Of a DNA stretch of 7,181 nucleotides, positions 1 through 6,095 are shown piece by piece; the stretch's first letter is position 1; each line of letters opens with the position of its first letter. This DNA comes from Fidelibacterota bacterium. GTDB lineage: Bacteria > Fidelibacterota > Marinisomatia > SCGC-AAA003-L08 > TS1B11. The stretch lies in NCBI GenBank assembly GCA_022564085.1, contig JADFMC010000108.1, positions 1 to 7,181 on the forward strand. The letters are read 5' to 3'. Made by a program: the position numbers and the translations under genes. The notes below the pieces were generated by a model. It worked only from the letters and a program-made list of their open reading frames with translations. It was not told where the DNA came from and did no database searches.

Positions 1-2
1 CA

Positions 3-494
3 TTCATCCTGATGCCGGAAGGCAGCCTGCGGGGCGATCCGGCCGACCGGCTGCGCATTTTCGAGTATTCCCCGGGAGCACCCCATGCCCGGGCCATATC
101 CTGGCGCTACCCGTTGGAAGCGGCCGAGCATTCCATCGGTGAGCTGACCTGGTGGCCGCAGGGGAACTGCTTCCTGGTGTTGGAGCGGGATTGGGGCCAT
201 GGAGCCGGCGCGGCCTTCAAAAAGGTGTTCGCCTGGCAGCCGGCGGCCGGTAACGCCGTCAAATGGGAACTGGCCGACCTGATGGACATGGACGACCCGC
301 ATCACCTGGCGGACACCACCGGGAAATTCGCCCTGCCGTATGTGACCATCGAAGCGGTCCACCCGGTGGATGACCGCACCCTGATAGTGTGCAATGACAA
401 CAACTTCCCAGCCCGGGGCGGACGGTCGCTAGAGGCGCTGGACGGCACGGAATTCGTGCTGCTGCAAGTGGATTTAAAGAGCAAGCGGCGTTAA
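3..494 (+). CDS. Esterase-like activity of phytase family protein, C-terminal part (5' end outside window)
   Basis: This is the C-terminal 163 residues of a protein related to the 'esterase-like activity of phytase' family (PF13449-type), secreted beta-propeller-like proteins with a proposed phosphoesterase role that is poorly proven. The frame is open to the left edge: codons for Phe-Ile-Leu precede the first ATG at 12, and family members are usually 300 residues or more, so that ATG is internal. Recognisable family stretches are PEGSL, then HSIGEL followed by FLVLERDWGHG, then a VTIEAVHPVDDRTLIVCNDNNFP-like segment in which TIEAV and NDNNFP are the strongest cues, and a final TEFVLLQVDL strand. 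The stop is TAA at 492-494. The next gene is on the same strand after 65 bp and looks unrelated. The family call comes from remembered motif patterns. The natural substrate cannot be inferred. Confidence 0.75.
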   Translation, partial: FILMPEGSLRGDPADRLRIFEYSPGAPHARAISWRYPLEAAEHSIGELTWWPQGNCFLVLERDWGHGAGAAFKKVFAWQPAAGNAVKWELADLMDMDDPHHLADTTGKFALPYVTIEAVHPVDDRTLIVCNDNNFPARGGRSLEALDGTEFVLLQVDLKSKRR

Positions 495-559
495 ACTTGA
501 AGGCCCTGGCGGCGGCTGATTACTGGAAGCCGGGCGGTATTAATATAGTTGGAGCAGTG

Positions 560-754
560 ATGAAAAAACTTTATCGATCACAGACCGACCGGAAGATCGC
601 CGGTATCTGTGGCGGCCTGGGGGAAATTTACGGCATCGATTCCAACCTGATCCGCATCGCTTTCATCTTCGTGGCGCTGATTACTCATATTATACCGCTG
701 GTGATAACCTACTTGATCGCCTGGCTCATATTGCTGGAGTTCCAGTCCAAATAA
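560..754 (+). CDS. Small PspC-domain inner-membrane protein
   Basis: This 64-residue protein consists almost entirely of a PspC domain. The N-terminal part (about residues 4-36) carries the family signature: basic RKIAGICGGLGEIYGID followed by NLIRIAF. Residues about 31-58 form a very hydrophobic segment long enough for one or two membrane passes. In enterobacteria PspC is an inner-membrane partner in the phage-shock (envelope stress) response. Stand-alone short PspC proteins are widespread, and most have no proven role. The frame is open from a TTG at 497, but ATG 560 is chosen because GGAG at 551-554 lies 5 bases upstream and the domain starts immediately after it; the 21 extra residues look like read-through. 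No pspA or pspB is visible nearby. The gene converges on the methyltransferase gene with a 10-bp gap. Confidence 0.85.
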   Translation: MKKLYRSQTDRKIAGICGGLGEIYGIDSNLIRIAFIFVALITHIIPLVITYLIAWLILLEFQSK

Positions 755-764
755 TAGTGGGCTT

Positions 765-1484
765 TCAAATTTCCCCCTCTTTGATCCCCCTGTAAATCCA
801 TACCGTGCCGCCTAGAAAATTCCGGGTGGCGATCCCGGAGAAGCCGATGGACTCCAGCAACCGGATGAATCGATCCGGGTCGGGAAACTGCTCGATGGAC
901 TCGGTGAGGTAGCGGTAGGCATAACTTCTGCTGAGCAAGCCCCCCACTCGCGGAAGCACCCACGTCATATACCAGCGATAGAGGGGCGCCAGCAGGCCGC
1001 TGCGAGGGACGGCAAATTCCAGCACGCCCAGCCGCCCACCCGGGGCCAGCACCCGGTGCAGTTCTTTCAGACTCGCTTCCAGCATGGTGAAATTGCGCAC
1101 GCCGAAGGCAATAGTGATCAGCTGGAAACAGTGGGCGGGAAACGGCAGGGCCTCGGCTTCGCAACAGACCAGGCCGGCTGCCGGTATTTTACCGCCGGCC
1201 AGGCGCAGCATACCACTAACCGGATCGGCTCCTACCAGATGGACGCCCGGCTCACTATCCAGCAAGGCCCGCCCTTGATCTCCAGTACCACAAGCCAAGT
1301 CCAATGCCCGTTCTCGGGGCTGGGGGTCGAGCAACCTGACCAATTCCCGGCGCCAATAGCGGTCCCGCCCAAAGGTGAGCAGCCGGTTCAACAGGTCGTA
1401 ACGGCCGGCAATCTCGTCGAACATGCCCCGGATAAAATGCTTCCGGTCGGCGCCGGAGCTCAAATCCGTTGATTTATGCGACAA
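765..1484 (-). CDS. menG: UbiE/MenG-type demethylmenaquinone (ubiquinone) C-methyltransferase
   Basis: This 239-residue cytoplasmic class I SAM-dependent methyltransferase belongs to the UbiE/COQ5/MenG family, which carries out the final C-methylation of demethylmenaquinone to menaquinone (and of the benzoquinol precursor in ubiquinone makers). Visible signatures in order: MFDEIAGRYDLLN (21-33, the family's N-terminal motif); SAM-binding LDLACGTGD (61-69); ADPVSGML (86-93, the usual acidic-residue region at the end of strand 2); FGVRN (127-131); RVLAPGGRLGVLEF (144-157); YRYLTESIEQFP (190-201); and C-terminal GTVWIYRGIK (226-235). The length is normal. No other quinone gene is in the window, so menG (menaquinone) is preferred over ubiE by inference only. 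The start is a TTG supported by a strong ribosome binding site; the first ATG, at residue 21, would cut into the conserved N-terminal motif. The gene is divergent from the desulfurase operon. Confidence 0.9.
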   Translation of the reverse strand: MSHKSTDLSSGADRKHFIRGMFDEIAGRYDLLNRLLTFGRDRYWRRELVRLLDPQPRERALDLACGTGDQGRALLDSEPGVHLVGADPVSGMLRLAGGKIPAAGLVCCEAEALPFPAHCFQLITIAFGVRNFTMLEASLKELHRVLAPGGRLGVLEFAVPRSGLLAPLYRWYMTWVLPRVGGLLSRSYAYRYLTESIEQFPDPDRFIRLLESIGFSGIATRNFLGGTVWIYRGIKEGEI

Positions 1485-1622
1485 CTGATCCTCTCCAAAT
1501 TCTCATGGGTCTAAATTAAATTCGCCGGCCGGTGGAATGGCGCTGGTTTGATCAAGAAATATGTCCACTGGATAGCAAACTCTATATTTTAAATCCGGGC
1601 TGGCGGCTGTAGATTTACCCTC
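1485..1622. promoter_or_regulatory. Divergent intergenic region between the methyltransferase and the desulfurase-ligA operon
   Basis: This 138-bp gap must hold the promoters for both divergent units. It is clearly more AT-rich than the flanking genes. On the plus strand TATATT at 1583-1588 could be a -10 element, about 35 bases before the ATG at 1623. On the minus strand TTTAAT at 1520-1515 could be a -10, about 30 bases before the TTG start. Neither has a convincing -35 at 16-18 bases. Two short palindromes lie between them: CCGGCCGG at about 1525-1532 and TTGATCAA at 1548-1555. Either could bind a dimeric regulator, but sequences this short also occur by chance. No good Shine-Dalgarno precedes the ATG at 1623. 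Confidence 0.4.
1490..1496 (-). promoter_or_regulatory. Ribosome binding site fixing a TTG start of the methyltransferase
   Basis: On the minus strand GGAGAGG is followed by the 5-base spacer ATCAG and then TTG (1484-1482). This near-consensus Shine-Dalgarno at ideal spacing, with no ATG or GTG nearby in frame, is what decides the TTG start. Confidence 0.75.
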
Positions 1623-3131
1623 ATGGTTGCTGCGCCAAAACCGCCTGCAGCGACACCTGCCTCAGGGGAGCAGTTGCTGGAGCGGATCGCCGCCGACTTC
1701 ATCGGGTTGAACACTACTTACCGGGTGGCGACGGGGGAGGTCACTCGCCGGGTATACCTGGACTCCACCGCCTCCACCCTGATGATGGGGGCCGCTTACC
1801 GCACGGTGGCCAGCTTCCTGGAGCACTACGCCAACACCCACAGCCTGATGCACAACAGCGCCCGGTTGGCTACCGGGGCCTACGATTGGGCCCACCAGCG
1901 GGTGCTGAGCTTCGTGGGCGCTGACCCGGAGCGCTATACCTGCTTTTTCACCGGCAGCGGCACCACCGGCGGGATTAACCGCCTGGCCCGGATCTATCAC
2001 CAACTGCGACCAGACCGCGATACCGTGCTGGTCTCCATCATGGAGCACCACTCCAACGACCTGCCCCACCGCAAGCACATCGGCCGGGTGATCCACCTGC
2101 CGGTGGCCATGGACCAGGCCGGTATGGGGGCCGTGGATTTAGAGGCGCTGGAGCGATTACTGGTCCAGGAAAAGGGGCGGATCAACTACGTGGCCGTCAC
2201 CGGCGTGAGTAATGTCACCGGCATCATCAACCCGGTCCGGGCGGTGGCCCGCCTGGCCCATGAGCACGACGCCCTGGTGCTGGTGGACGGCGCCCAAATG
2301 GTGGCCCATGTACCGGTACAGGTCTCCGGCCATGATGATCCGCTGGAGGATATCGATGCGCTGGTGTTTTCGGGCCACAAGACCTACGTACCCGGTTCGC
2401 CGGGAGTGGTGGTGGCCCGTAAGGACCACTTGGCCCAGGTCGAACCGGACGAGGTGGGTGGCGGCATGGTGGACCGGGTGTTCACCGAGAGCTATACCGT
2501 CACTCCCCATTTCCCCGAACGGGAAGAAGCGGGCACCCCCAACATACCAGGCGCCATCGGGCTGGCGGCTGCCCTGGAAGTGCTGGACCGGGTGGGGATG
2601 GACTATCTGCTGGCCGAGGAAACTAAACTGATCGGCTACGCCCTACAGGCGTTGGAGGAAATTCCCGACGTTACCATTTACGGCACCACAGACACGGGCC
2701 ATTGTCCCCGGGCGGCCTCCATTTCCTTCAATGTGGAGGGGCTGCCCCATTCGCTGGTGGCGGGAGTGCTGAACGATTACCATAACATTGCCGTGCGCAA
2801 CGAGTGCTTCTGCGCCCACCCCTACGTCATAGAGATGATCCCCGACCAGGCCGCTGATTACCTGGCCATGACCGACGACCAACTGGCCGCGGCCTGCCTG
2901 CCCAAACCGGGGATGGTGCGGGCCAGCTTCGGCCTGTACAACAACACCGCCGACGTGGATGCCCTGGCCGAGGCGTTGCGAGATATCATCGCCAAGGGGG
3001 CGGAGTATCAAGCACTATATAAGTTGGGCGACGACCTGGAATACCACCACCAAACGTTCACCTTCCAGCCCGAGGAGCACTTTTCGATCCCGGACCTGGT
3101 CACCGAGGCGTTGTCAGGTGATGGCCCATAG
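1623..3131 (+). CDS. Cysteine desulfurase-like class V aminotransferase-fold PLP enzyme
   Basis: This 502-residue fold-type I PLP enzyme is of the SufS/IscS (class V aminotransferase) kind, which removes sulfur from cysteine as an enzyme-bound persulfide. Landmarks match SufS: YLDSTAS (45-51, as YLDxAA); ANTHS (70-74, as the aNvHRG region); TGSGTTGGIN (110-119, phosphate binding); EHHSN (141-145); LVDGAQ (220-225, Asp222 contacting the pyridine N); SGHK (250-253, Lys253 the Schiff-base lysine); RNECFCAHP (392-400), where Cys397 aligns with the catalytic Cys of the SufS RxGxHCAxP motif; and VRASFGLYN (432-440). At 502 residues it is about 100 longer than SufS (about 406), with roughly 40 extra N-terminal residues and a C-terminal tail of about 50. 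No sufBCD, sufE or iscU is next to it, so a role in general Fe-S assembly is not shown; a specialised sulfur-transfer or C-S lyase role is possible. It is the first gene of an overlapping operon ending in ligA. The ATG lacks a clear ribosome binding site, so the exact start is moderately certain. Confidence 0.85.
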   Translation: MVAAPKPPAATPASGEQLLERIAADFIGLNTTYRVATGEVTRRVYLDSTASTLMMGAAYRTVASFLEHYANTHSLMHNSARLATGAYDWAHQRVLSFVGADPERYTCFFTGSGTTGGINRLARIYHQLRPDRDTVLVSIMEHHSNDLPHRKHIGRVIHLPVAMDQAGMGAVDLEALERLLVQEKGRINYVAVTGVSNVTGIINPVRAVARLAHEHDALVLVDGAQMVAHVPVQVSGHDDPLEDIDALVFSGHKTYVPGSPGVVVARKDHLAQVEPDEVGGGMVDRVFTESYTVTPHFPEREEAGTPNIPGAIGLAAALEVLDRVGMDYLLAEETKLIGYALQALEEIPDVTIYGTTDTGHCPRAASISFNVEGLPHSLVAGVLNDYHNIAVRNECFCAHPYVIEMIPDQAADYLAMTDDQLAAACLPKPGMVRASFGLYNNTADVDALAEALRDIIAKGAEYQALYKLGDDLEYHHQTFTFQPEEHFSIPDLVTEALSGDGP

Positions 3132-3627
3132 GTTGCCACCGGAGGTACAACCTGCGGCACTAGCTTTGATCCTGCTAGGCGGCCTGTTGGCTGCCGGCCC
3201 GCTGTCCGGCGCACAGGCAGCGGATACGGCCCAGGTGGATACGGCGCAAGTCGATACCAGCGCCGCGGCACCCCCGCCGGCCATTTTCCACAGCGCGCCC
3301 CGGGCCATACCCAACAACCGGCCCTACGTGATCGACCTGTTTGTCAGCCTGGATCCGGCCGAGATCGAGGAGGTGCACCTGTTCGTGCGCACCGACAGCA
3401 CCCGATCGTTCCAGGAGTTCACCTTGCGGGGCCAGTACGGCCGTTACCGGCATACCCTGACCGCAGAGCAACTGGGTGACAGCCTGGTGTCCTATTTCTT
3501 TCTGCTGAGCCGCCGGGACTACGGCCTGGTAGGCTACCCCCAGGACCTGGGTGGGGGCATCCGGCCGTTCAAGGTACAGGTGGTTGAGCCCACCCTGGAA
3601 TTTTTCCAGAGCCGCCGCCGTGAATGA
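3121..3627 (+). CDS. Uncharacterised small secreted protein with Sec signal peptide
   Basis: No named family is recognised. The 168-residue product begins with a typical Sec signal peptide: a short basic N-terminus, a hydrophobic core LALILLGGLLAAGPL (14-28) and a probable signal peptidase I site after AQA (31-33). There is no lipobox cysteine, so it is probably periplasmic or surface-exposed rather than a lipoprotein. A low-complexity linker follows (DTAQV twice at 35-44, then Ala/Pro-rich to about 54), then a compact region (about 62-157) of alternating hydrophobic strands such as YVIDLFVSL, EVHLFVR, YRHTL, LVSYFFLL and FKVQVV. This looks like a single beta-sandwich (Ig-like) domain, by inference. 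Start ATG 3121 lies inside the end of the desulfurase gene (11-bp overlap); a GTG one codon upstream is possible, and GAGG at 3105-3108 is the nearest Shine-Dalgarno-like sequence. Starting further upstream would merely translate the desulfurase gene in the wrong frame and bury the signal peptide. It overlaps ligA downstream by 8 bp. Confidence 0.8.
   Translation: MAHRLPPEVQPAALALILLGGLLAAGPLSGAQAADTAQVDTAQVDTSAAAPPPAIFHSAPRAIPNNRPYVIDLFVSLDPAEIEEVHLFVRTDSTRSFQEFTLRGQYGRYRHTLTAEQLGDSLVSYFFLLSRRDYGLVGYPQDLGGGIRPFKVQVVEPTLEFFQSRRRE
3223..3258 (+). repeat. Imperfect 15-bp tandem repeat (about 2.4 copies) in the secreted-protein gene
   Basis: Two 15-base units (3223-3237 and 3238-3252), both starting GATACGGC and differing at three positions, are followed by a partial third unit GATACC. 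They encode DTAQV-DTAQV-DT immediately after the predicted signal-peptide cleavage site. The unit is a multiple of three, so copy-number change would alter linker length without shifting the frame. Confidence 0.8.
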
Positions 3628-5683
3628 TTCGGCCGCCGGCCGAGCTGCCCAACTGCGGGCCCAGATCGACCAGGCCAATATTCGCTATTACGTCCACGAC
3701 GACCCCACCATAAGCGATGTCCAATACGATCAACTGCTGCGGGAGCTGGAGGCTCTGGAGCAGCAGCACCCAGAGCTAGTAACCCCCGATTCACCTACCC
3801 AGCGAGTGGGGGCCGAGCCGCAGTCGGAGCTGGCCACCGTGGCCCACCGGGCGCCCATGCTCAGCCTGGCCAACGCCATGGACGACGGCGAGTTGCGGGC
3901 CTTTGACGGGCGGGTGAAGAAGGAGTTGGGCATTGAGGGGCCGGTGGACTACCTGTGCGAGCCCAAGCTGGACGGCCTGGCGGTGGAACTGATTTACGAG
4001 CAGGGCCGGTTTGTGCAGGGCTCCACCCGGGGCGACGGGACCACCGGTGAAGACATCACTGCCAACCTGCGCACCATCCGGGCCATTCCATTGACGCTGA
4101 CCGGGGATGTTGCGCCACCGGCCCTGCTGGAGTTGCGGGGCGAGGTGTTCATCACCAGGGAGGGATTTGCCCAGCTCAATCGCCAGCGGGCGGAGGCCGG
4201 CCAGCCGCTGTTTGCCAATCCCCGCAACTCAGCCGCCGGGAGTGTCCGCCAGCTGGACCCCAAAGTCACGGCCGGGCGTCCGCTGCGGATTTACTGCTAC
4301 GGCTACGGATTGGTAGACGGCCATGCCTTCAGCACCCAGGAGCAATTTCTAAAGACCCTGCCACAGTGGGGCCTGCCGGTGAATCCCGAATACCGGCTGT
4401 GCCGCGGAATCGACGAGGCGGTGGAATTCTACCAGGAGTTGGAGACTCGCCGGGACCGGCTGCCATACGACATCGACGGATTGGTGGTTAAGGTTAACGA
4501 CCTGGGACAGCAGACCCGCCTGGGCCAACGCAGCCGCTCACCGCGCTGGGCCATCGCCGGGAAGTTCCAGGCCCAGCAAGCCACCACCATCGTGGAGGAT
4601 ATCCAGGCCAGTGTGGGGCGCACCGGGGCGCTGACTCCGGTGGCCCACCTGCGGCCGGTGAACGTGGGCGGGGTGACCGTCAGCCGGGCCACACTGCACA
4701 ACCAGGACGAGATCGACCGCAAGGACGTACGGGTGGGAGACACGGTGCTGGTGCAGCGGGCCGGGGAGGTGATCCCCGAGGTGGTGCAGGTAATCACCGA
4801 AAAACGTCCTCCACACGCCAAACCGTACCACTTGCCGAATACCTGCCCCATTTGCGGCCATGAAGTCTATCGCCCGCCGGACGAGGTGGTGGCCCGCTGC
4901 CTAAACCTGGCCTGCCCGGCCCAGGTGCGGGGACGGTTCGAACACTTCATCTCCAAGGGGGCCATGAACATCGACGGGCTGGGTGAAAAGATCGTGGAGC
5001 GCTTGATCGCCAGCGGGAAGATCAAGACCGTGGCGGACCTGTATCGCCTGACCTTCGACGACCTGGCTACCCTGGAGATCGAGCGCACGGTGGGGCGGAT
5101 GGAGACCGAGGCCGGCCAATCCAAGAAGATGGTAGCCTTGGGGGACAAGGTGGCCACCAAGCTGCTGGCGGCCATAGATGCCTCCCGCCAGACGACGTTC
5201 GCCCGGTTTATTTACGCCCTGGGCATCCGCAACGTGGGGGAGCACCTGTCGCGGGTGCTGGAGCGGGCCTGCCAGGGCGACCTGGAGCGGCTGTTGGCCG
5301 CCGATACGGAGGAGCTGGAAGCCATCCACGAGGTGGGCGCCACCGTGGCCCAGGGGCTGGTACGCTTCACCGGGGATCAGTCCAACCGGGCGGTGATCCG
5401 GGACCTGCTGGCATTGGGCGTGCAACTGGAGGCGGTGGAAGCGCCTGCAAAAGGTGCTGGCCTCAGCGGAAAGACCTTCGTTTTCACCGGCAACCTAGAA
5501 CAAATGACCCGCCGGGAGGCCCGGGAACTGGTGGAAGCGCGGGGTGGCCGAGCGGCAACATCCATCAGTAGCCGGACCGACTACGTGGTGGCCGGACCCG
5601 GGGCGGGCAGCAAACTGGCTAAGGCTGAGGAACTGGGGGTGGCGGTGCTCAGCGAGGGGGAGTTTTTGGAGATGGTTAAGTAG
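3620..5683 (+). CDS. ligA: NAD-dependent DNA ligase LigA
   Basis: This is the essential replicative and repair DNA ligase, which seals nicks using NAD+ through an enzyme-AMP intermediate. With GTG 3620 as start it has 687 residues (E. coli 671). Domain order is complete: Ia NAD-binding (about 5-68, with YYVHDDPTISDVQYDQLLREL and TPDSPTQRVG); adenylation domain with EPKLDG (114-119), nucleophile Lys116, STRGDGTTGED (135-145) and NPRNSAAGS (200-208); the IDGLVVKV stretch (285-292); OB fold (about 325-400, with SVGRTGALTPVA); zinc finger with Cys409, Cys412, Cys427 and Cys432; helix-hairpin-helix domain (about 435-600, with NIDGLGEKIVE and YALGIRNVGEHL); and BRCT (about 613-687, with SGKTFVFTGNL). 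The frame is open from GTG 3551, but those 23 residues are out-of-frame secreted-protein sequence. GTG 3620 gives the normal N-terminus and overlaps the previous stop by 8 bp. The HhH region carries about 19 extra residues. Its stop is 4 bases from the converging AT-rich gene block. Confidence 0.97.
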   Translation: MNDSAAGRAAQLRAQIDQANIRYYVHDDPTISDVQYDQLLRELEALEQQHPELVTPDSPTQRVGAEPQSELATVAHRAPMLSLANAMDDGELRAFDGRVKKELGIEGPVDYLCEPKLDGLAVELIYEQGRFVQGSTRGDGTTGEDITANLRTIRAIPLTLTGDVAPPALLELRGEVFITREGFAQLNRQRAEAGQPLFANPRNSAAGSVRQLDPKVTAGRPLRIYCYGYGLVDGHAFSTQEQFLKTLPQWGLPVNPEYRLCRGIDEAVEFYQELETRRDRLPYDIDGLVVKVNDLGQQTRLGQRSRSPRWAIAGKFQAQQATTIVEDIQASVGRTGALTPVAHLRPVNVGGVTVSRATLHNQDEIDRKDVRVGDTVLVQRAGEVIPEVVQVITEKRPPHAKPYHLPNTCPICGHEVYRPPDEVVARCLNLACPAQVRGRFEHFISKGAMNIDGLGEKIVERLIASGKIKTVADLYRLTFDDLATLEIERTVGRMETEAGQSKKMVALGDKVATKLLAAIDASRQTTFARFIYALGIRNVGEHLSRVLERACQGDLERLLAADTEELEAIHEVGATVAQGLVRFTGDQSNRAVIRDLLALGVQLEAVEAPAKGAGLSGKTFVFTGNLEQMTRREARELVEARGGRAATSISSRTDYVVAGPGAGSKLAKAEELGVAVLSEGEFLEMVK

Positions 5684-5687
5684 ACGA

Positions 5688-6095
5688 CTATTCAGATGTC
5701 GAAATAAAGGATGGCTTATTGGACTTTTCAATCAAAGCCTTAGCGATAGAATTCCAACGCTCATTATCAACCGGCGAATTATTGGGTGGGAAGTGGATAT
5801 TTGCATGGCGGGGATGAGGCAGCAAAGTTCTTTTCAAGAATATACCTTGATTAACTTGACTAATTGCATTTGCGGGCAAGTCAACCATACCCAATAATAA
5901 TTCCCCATCAAGGCGGCGTTTTTCAATAAAACAATGTCCGATCCTAAGTATGATTTCTCTCGATAAATTCCCGGTTCGATAGACCGATAGTTGTTTATCA
6001 ATTTTGCGGGGTCTAAAAGATTGTGTCTTTAGTTGGTTTTTCTTTGTTGTGTTACTCTCGAAGATAAATCTTGTAAGATTCTCCTCGGCCTTCAC
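5688..6095 (-). CDS. Uncharacterised protein, third gene of the TIGR04255-associated block
   Basis: No named domain is recognised. With GTG 6095 as start the product has 135 residues, is soluble, and has no signal peptide or membrane segment. Conspicuous stretches are RFIFES near the N-terminus, SFRPRKIDKQLSVYR (26-40), IGHCF (52-56) and PHPRHANIHFP (93-103). The pattern 'Phe-x-Pro-Arg ... Asp-x-x-Leu-Ser-Val-x-Arg' followed by a late His-x-x-Ile resembles small conserved hypothetical proteins that I recall from similar gene sets, but this is from memory only. The start is uncertain: the frame is open to an ATG at 6194, but that would overlap the upstream gene by 143 bases with unconvincing sequence. 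GTG 6095 overlaps by 44 bases with a weak AGGT, while a strong GAGGAG at 6086-6081 has no standard start after it. The stop TAG lies 4 bases from the ligA stop. Confidence 0.6.
   Translation of the reverse strand: MKAEENLTRFIFESNTTKKNQLKTQSFRPRKIDKQLSVYRTGNLSREIILRIGHCFIEKRRLDGELLLGMVDLPANAISQVNQGIFLKRTLLPHPRHANIHFPPNNSPVDNERWNSIAKALIEKSNKPSFISTSE

Noticed and set aside
755..800. Rho-independent terminator between the PspC and methyltransferase genes
   Set aside because: There is a C-rich/T-rich stretch but no stable stem-loop followed by a T run on either strand.
1056..1472. Open plus-strand frame of 138 codons opposite the methyltransferase
   Set aside because: It lies entirely inside the methyltransferase gene on the other strand, its translation resembles no protein, and long shadow frames are expected in GC-rich DNA. 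The same applies to the minus-strand frame 709-1164.
1662..2510. Long minus-strand open frames (1662-2096, 2157-2510) opposite the desulfurase-like gene
   Set aside because: They are antisense shadows of a gene with full family motifs; the translations are low-complexity and His/Gly/Val-rich with no domain.
2959..3120. N-terminal extension of the secreted protein from 2959
   Set aside because: It would overlap the desulfurase gene by more than 170 bases, has Arg/Ser/Trp-rich shadow composition, and would bury the signal peptide.
3551..3620. GTG 3551 as the start of LigA
   Set aside because: The extra 23 residues are the secreted-protein gene read out of frame and are not LigA-like; GTG 3620 gives the normal N-terminus.
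3624..3626. ATG 3624 in an ATGA overlap as the LigA start
   Set aside because: It is in a different frame from LigA, so it cannot start this protein despite the attractive ATGA pattern.
4429..5425. Minus-strand open frames opposite ligA (4429-4851, 4901-5425 and others)
   Set aside because: They are shadows of ligA codons, with no supported ribosome sites and no recognisable protein.
5684..5760. tRNA gene or attachment site at the left edge of the AT-rich block
   Set aside because: No cloverleaf-like sequence, direct repeat or integrase remnant could be seen; ligA simply ends there.
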